From Noviluteimonas sp052115395 (GTDB lineage: Bacteria; Pseudomonadota; Gammaproteobacteria; Xanthomonadales; Xanthomonadaceae): a DNA stretch of 64,000 nucleotides. Below the pieces are notes generated by a model. That model made no database searches, had not been told where the DNA came from, and saw nothing but the letters and a program-made list of their open reading frames with translations. Made by a program: the position numbers and the translations under genes. Shown piece by piece: positions 60,757 through 64,000 of the stretch. Within the stretch, counting starts at the first letter, position 1. Every line of letters starts with the position of its first letter. The DNA lies in assembly GCA_052115395.1 (NCBI GenBank), contig JBFRGO010000001.1; one strand, 5' to 3'.

Positions 60757-61839
60757 ATGAACGTGTGCCCCGTCCTCCCCGTCGACGACTACCCCGCTTC
60801 CCCCCAGGCCGCCCACGGCCGCTTCCGCAACCCGGCCCCCAAGCCGGTCGATGGCGTGGGGAAGATCGTGCGGATCCTCTGGAACGCGTTGTTCAACAAG
60901 CCCGCCACGGCCGTGCCTTCGGCGCCGCTTCCGGTGGATGCCTTGACCCGCGAGGCCCTGGACGCGGCGCCCGACCGGAGCCTGTTCCGCCTCGGGCATT
61001 CGACGATGCTCCTCAAGCTGCGCGGTGGTTTCTGGATCACCGACCCCGTGTTCGCCGAGCGCGCCTCGCCCGTGCAATGGATGGGGCCGAAGCGTTTCCA
61101 TGCGCCGCCCATCGCGCTGGAAGATTTGCCGCCGCTGCGCGGCGTGATTCTTTCGCACGATCACTACGACCATCTGGATCGCGACACCATCGTTCGACTG
61201 GCGCAGACCACCGATGTGTTCCTCACGCCGCTCGGCGTCGGCGACCGCTTGATCGCCTGGGGCGTGGCCGCGGAGAAAGTGCGGCAGTTCGACTGGTGGC
61301 AGGACACGTCGATCGACGGCATCGTCTTCACCGCAACGCCTGCGCAGCACTTCTCCGGGCGCGGCGTGTTCGATGGCAACAAGACGCTCTGGGCCTCGTG
61401 GGTGATCGTCGATGGCGCGCGTACCACGCGCGGCGCGAACGACACCGCATTGCGCGTGTTCTTCAGCGGCGACACCGGCTACTTCGATGGCTTCAGGGAA
61501 ATCGGACGACGTTTCGGCCCCTTCGACGTCGCGATGATCGAAACCGGCGCCTACGACCCGCAGTGGCCCTACGTCCACATGCAGCCGGAAGAAACGGTGC
61601 AGGCGCATGAAGACCTGCGTGCGCGCTGGCTGATGCCGATCCACAACGGCACCTTCGATCTGGCCATGCATGGCTGGCAGGAGCCGTTCGAACGCGTGCT
61701 CGCATTGAGCGCCGCGCGCGGCATCGCACTGACGACACCGCGCATGGGCGAACGCCTCGACCTGGGCGCGCCGCACGGCACCCCATGGTGGCGCGAAGCC
61801 GAATCCGAAACGCTTTTCACTGCGGTGCAAGCCCGATGA
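60757..61839 (+). CDS. Metallo-beta-lactamase-fold hydrolase (NAPE-PLD/UlaG-like)
   Basis: A 360-residue MBL-fold enzyme. The zinc motif is HDHYDHLD (about 133-140), with later ligands in TPAQHFSGRG, FSGDTGYF and PIHNGTF. The family includes N-acyl-phosphatidylethanolamine phospholipase D-like and UlaG-like hydrolases; it is not an antibiotic lactamase. There is no signal peptide, so it is likely cytoplasmic. The ATG at 60757 has AGGA upstream. It overlaps the next gene by 4 bp. Confidence 0.85.
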   Translation: MNVCPVLPVDDYPASPQAAHGRFRNPAPKPVDGVGKIVRILWNALFNKPATAVPSAPLPVDALTREALDAAPDRSLFRLGHSTMLLKLRGGFWITDPVFAERASPVQWMGPKRFHAPPIALEDLPPLRGVILSHDHYDHLDRDTIVRLAQTTDVFLTPLGVGDRLIAWGVAAEKVRQFDWWQDTSIDGIVFTATPAQHFSGRGVFDGNKTLWASWVIVDGARTTRGANDTALRVFFSGDTGYFDGFREIGRRFGPFDVAMIETGAYDPQWPYVHMQPEETVQAHEDLRARWLMPIHNGTFDLAMHGWQEPFERVLALSAARGIALTTPRMGERLDLGAPHGTPWWREAESETLFTAVQAR

Positions 61840-62084
61840 AACTGCGCATCGACGGCCTTCGCGGCGACGAGGGCGTGCGCACGATCATCGATGCGCTGCT
61901 CGCGGTGGACCTGGGCGCACGCATCAACTTCGATGCACCGCTGGTGAGCATCGCCGGCCGCATGACGGTCGACGATGCCAGCGCCGCGATCGAACGCAGC
62001 GGCTATCAGGTCGCTTCGATCATCGACCGCACGCTGGTCGACGCCGGCTTCCGTTACAAACCGCACGACAAGCCGGCGTATTGA
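61836..62084 (+). CDS. Small ferredoxin-like (HMA-type) protein without CxxC
   Basis: An 82-residue protein with the alternating strand/helix pattern of heavy-metal-associated domains: MKLRIDGLRGDEGVRTIIDA, VSIAGRMTVDDASAAIERSG and YQVASIIDRTL. The CxxC metal site of true HMA domains is absent. It overlaps the MBL-fold gene by 4 bp (61836-61839), so the two are co-translated. Function unknown. Confidence 0.7.
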   Translation: MKLRIDGLRGDEGVRTIIDALLAVDLGARINFDAPLVSIAGRMTVDDASAAIERSGYQVASIIDRTLVDAGFRYKPHDKPAY

Positions 62085-62090
62085 TCGCCC

Positions 62091-62657
62091 TTACTTTGCG
62101 GCGCCGGCGTGATGCGCCGCGAGCGCCTTCACCGCGTCGAGCGTTTCCTTCACGTGCTTGTTGGGATTGAGGTCGGAATACACGTGCGCGATCGAACCCG
62201 AGGGCGCGATCACATAGGACGTGCGATTCGACCACTCGGGTTTCTCGGCGAGGATCGCGTCGTACTGCTTGGCGATCTTCGCACCGGCGTCGGCGGCGAC
62301 CGCGAACTTGCCGCCGCAGTGTTCGGTCTCTTTCGAGAAGTCCGCCAGTTGGTCGACGTTGCCCGCGGTCACGCCGATCACGGTGGCGTGCGCGGCCTTG
62401 AACTGGTCGATCGCCTCGGAAAACAGGTGCGCTTCCAGGTTGCAGCCGGAGGTGTGCGCGGCGGGGAAGAAATAGACGACCACCGGGCCCTTCTTCAGGG
62501 CGTCGGCGAGGTTGAACGTGAACGGCTTGCCCGCCAGATAAGCCGGCGCACTGAAGTCGGGGGCCTTCGCATCGACTTTCAACGCCGCAAGCGCGGGCGC
62601 GGCGAATGCCACGGTCCCGATGACGGCGGAAGCGGCGAACTTCAGCAATACATTCAT
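62091..62657 (-). CDS. Exported BCP-like peroxiredoxin
   Basis: A 188-residue AhpC/TSA-family protein with a Sec signal peptide (cleavage near ALA-AL). The peroxidatic Cys lies in VVYFFPAAHTSGCNLEA, the pattern of bacterioferritin-comigratory proteins (FYPKDDTPGC in E. coli), and a second Cys in TEHCGGKF may resolve the sulfenate. It reduces peroxides in the periplasm, unlike most BCP proteins, which are cytoplasmic. The ATG at 62657 is the start. Confidence 0.85.
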   Translation of the reverse strand: MNVLLKFAASAVIGTVAFAAPALAALKVDAKAPDFSAPAYLAGKPFTFNLADALKKGPVVVYFFPAAHTSGCNLEAHLFSEAIDQFKAAHATVIGVTAGNVDQLADFSKETEHCGGKFAVAADAGAKIAKQYDAILAEKPEWSNRTSYVIAPSGSIAHVYSDLNPNKHVKETLDAVKALAAHHAGAAK

Positions 62658-62691
62658 GGTGGACGGCTCCTCGGGAATTTGTCGCGCAAGC

Positions 62692-63975
62692 CTACTCCGT
62701 AAAGGCGACGGGAGACCACGCCTGGCTGGCCATGGTCGTCACCGCCTGGACGGTCGCCGAATTGGCCGAACGCCAGATCGTGTTCGCGCCGGTGCTGGTG
62801 TTGCGCCACAGGATGTCGGCGCGCAGGTCGCCGTTGTAATCGCCCGACCCGACCGCCCGCCACGCGGTGGCCACCGTCGCCACCGCCTGCGGCGTGGCCG
62901 AACTGCCCGAACGCCAGATCACGTTCGCGCCGGTGCTGGTGTTGCGCCACAGGATGTCCGAACGGCCGTCGCCGTTGTAGTCGCCCGATCCGACGACGGT
63001 CCATGCCTGGCTCGCCATCGTGGTCACGGCCTGCGTCGTCGCCGAACTCCCCGAGCGCCAGATCACGTTCGCGCCCGTACTGCTGTTGCGCCACAGGATG
63101 TCGGCGCGGCCATCGCCGTTGTAGTCGCCCGAACCCACGACGCGCCACGCGATCGCGAGCGTGGACACCGCCGTCGTCGTGCTCGAACTCGCCGAACGCC
63201 AGATCACATTCGCGCCGGTGCTGGTGTTGCGCCACAGGATGTCGGCGCGGCCATCGCCGTTGTAATCGCCCGAGCCCGCCACGGTCCACGCCAGGCTGAT
63301 CATGCTGGCCACCGCCTGCGTCGTGGCCGAACTGCCCGAACGCCAGATCATGTTCGCGCCGGTGCTGCTGTTGCGCCACAGGATGTCGGCGCGTCGATCG
63401 CCGTTGTAATCGCCGACGCCCACTGCGCGCCACGCAACCGCCAGCGTGGTGACTGCCGTGGGCGTGGTCGAACTGCCCGAACGCCAGATCACGTTGCCGC
63501 CGGTGCTGCCGTTGCGCCAAAGGATGTCGGAACGATTGTCGCCGTTGAAATTGCTGAGCTTCGCGATGGGCGCGGTCACGGTGATGGTGCCGGACATGCC
63601 CCCGCCGCCGGCGGCACCATGGCGTTCGCAGAAATAACGGATCGTGCCGGTCGTCGGGAAGAACACCGTCGCGTTCCATGCCGCACTGCTGAGGTTGCCG
63701 TTGCCGCCGGTGCCGTCGCAGCCGTTGGCACAACGGAAACTCGTCGGCGCGCCGGGATCGGAGCGCACGTTGTGCGTGCCGCCGCTGTTGTGGAAGGTGA
63801 CCGTATCGCCGGCCGGAATGGAGAGGGTTTTCGGCGAAAAGGTCATGTTCGAATTCGCATTCACGACGTGGTTGGCCGACAAGGCCGCCGACGAAAACAG
63901 GACGCCCGGCGCCACCGCCGACCACGCCAAAGCGCGGACTATCCCGATCGCGATCGATGTTTGCTTTGCATGCAT
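62692..63975 (-). CDS. Secreted blue-copper (cupredoxin) domain fused to FG-GAP-like repeats
   Basis: A 427-residue secreted protein. After a signal peptide, residues about 33-138 form a plastocyanin-like domain with the usual ligand order His (SGGTHNVRS), Cys and His (IRYFCERHG) and Met (GGGGMSGTI). The rest is six copies of a 47/48-residue unit, typified by DYNGDGRADILWRN followed by STGANVIWRSGSS, which resembles FG-GAP/VCBS Ca-binding beta-propeller blades. Such repeats bind other surfaces or form a propeller; the copper domain could carry electrons or copper. The start is the ATG at 63975 with GAGGT upstream. No neighbour explains its role. Confidence 0.85.
   Translation of the reverse strand: MHAKQTSIAIGIVRALAWSAVAPGVLFSSAALSANHVVNANSNMTFSPKTLSIPAGDTVTFHNSGGTHNVRSDPGAPTSFRCANGCDGTGGNGNLSSAAWNATVFFPTTGTIRYFCERHGAAGGGGMSGTITVTAPIAKLSNFNGDNRSDILWRNGSTGGNVIWRSGSSTTPTAVTTLAVAWRAVGVGDYNGDRRADILWRNSSTGANMIWRSGSSATTQAVASMISLAWTVAGSGDYNGDGRADILWRNTSTGANVIWRSASSSTTTAVSTLAIAWRVVGSGDYNGDGRADILWRNSSTGANVIWRSGSSATTQAVTTMASQAWTVVGSGDYNGDGRSDILWRNTSTGANVIWRSGSSATPQAVATVATAWRAVGSGDYNGDLRADILWRNTSTGANTIWRSANSATVQAVTTMASQAWSPVAFTE
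62700..63560 (-). repeat. Six coding repeats, alternating 141 and 144 bp
   Basis: Marker TTGCGCCACA or near copy occurs at 62801, 62942, 63086, 63227, 63371 and 63512, so spacing alternates 141/144 bases (47/48 codons). The alternation suggests that the array grew by duplicating a two-unit block. It encodes the FG-GAP-like blades of the gene at 62692-63975. Confidence 0.85.
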
Positions 63976-64000
63976 GGCGCGCACCTCGCCGGTTCGCCCG

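Noticed and set aside
60757..61839. Metallo-beta-lactamase resistance gene
   Set aside because: The length, lack of a signal peptide and HDHYDHLD context fit NAPE-PLD/UlaG-like hydrolases, not secreted carbapenemases.
62700..63560. Regularly spaced repeats resembling a CRISPR array
   Set aside because: The period is 141/144 bp, divisible by three, with variation at codon positions inside one gene; they are protein repeats and no cas genes are present.

Overview
The window is GC-rich chromosomal DNA with tightly packed genes on both strands, many sharing 4-bp ATGA start/stop overlaps. Gene content suggests a gammaproteobacterium of the Xanthomonadaceae, probably Lysobacter-like: monofunctional RelA, HrpA, PBP1b with a TPR lipoprotein, a TorF-type porin in front of kdpFABCDE, a fimT/pilW/pilX/pilV minor-pilin operon, a DUF3604/PpiC/HupE operon and a zinc-uptake operon with its own porin. 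The genus is inferred from style and synteny only. I see no phage, IS element, rRNA, tRNA, CRISPR or plasmid function.

Layout. 1-9129: a YoaA/DinG-type helicase (cut by the window edge), an LpoP-like lipoprotein with mrcB (PBP1b), a two-domain glycosyltransferase, a TPR membrane protein and relA. 9193-15925: hrpA, dps, a GGGAATA-type repeat hairpin, recQ and a small hydrophilic protein. 16165-20998: a lipoprotein hydrolase that overlaps a convergent unknown gene by 82 bp, then an LpxH-like phosphoesterase, a GT4 glycosyltransferase and two secreted unknowns. 20999-25991: a triple-PAS histidine kinase, galE and a patatin with an inserted membrane hairpin. 25999-31297: the minor-pilin operon, in which PilX (576 aa) and PilV (781 aa) are about three to four times the usual size and Cys-rich, with no pilY1 or pilE after them. 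31473-35251: small single-domain genes (I78 inhibitor, GST, YCII, VOC, 2OG oxygenase, PNPOx-like).

35332-42429: dbpA, a membrane-anchored hydrolase, the DUF3604-PpiC-HupE operon and a small basic protein with a histone H1-like tail. 42430-42926 has no convincing gene but carries two inverted repeats, one of them a perfect 17 bp; it may be a dispersed element. 42927-53321: an M28 peptidase, a terminator, then torF-kdpFABCDE, a complete high-affinity potassium system with its sensor kinase and response regulator. 53350-56522: a PQQ-type sugar dehydrogenase lipoprotein with a DUF2231 membrane protein, rnk, and a ygiD-type dioxygenase ending at a strong terminator.

56563-62084: a metal-uptake unit read leftward (TetR, small exported protein, outer-membrane porin, znuA, znuB) in which no ABC ATPase is encoded. 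A metallo-beta-lactamase-fold enzyme and a small HMA-like protein are read divergently from it. 62091-63975: an exported BCP-like peroxiredoxin and a secreted protein that joins a blue-copper domain to six FG-GAP-like repeats.

Most of the window is housekeeping and envelope biology. The least explained parts are the enlarged minor-pilin operon, the ATPase-less zinc operon, the DUF3604-PpiC-HupE operon, the cupredoxin/FG-GAP protein and the 42430-42926 element.
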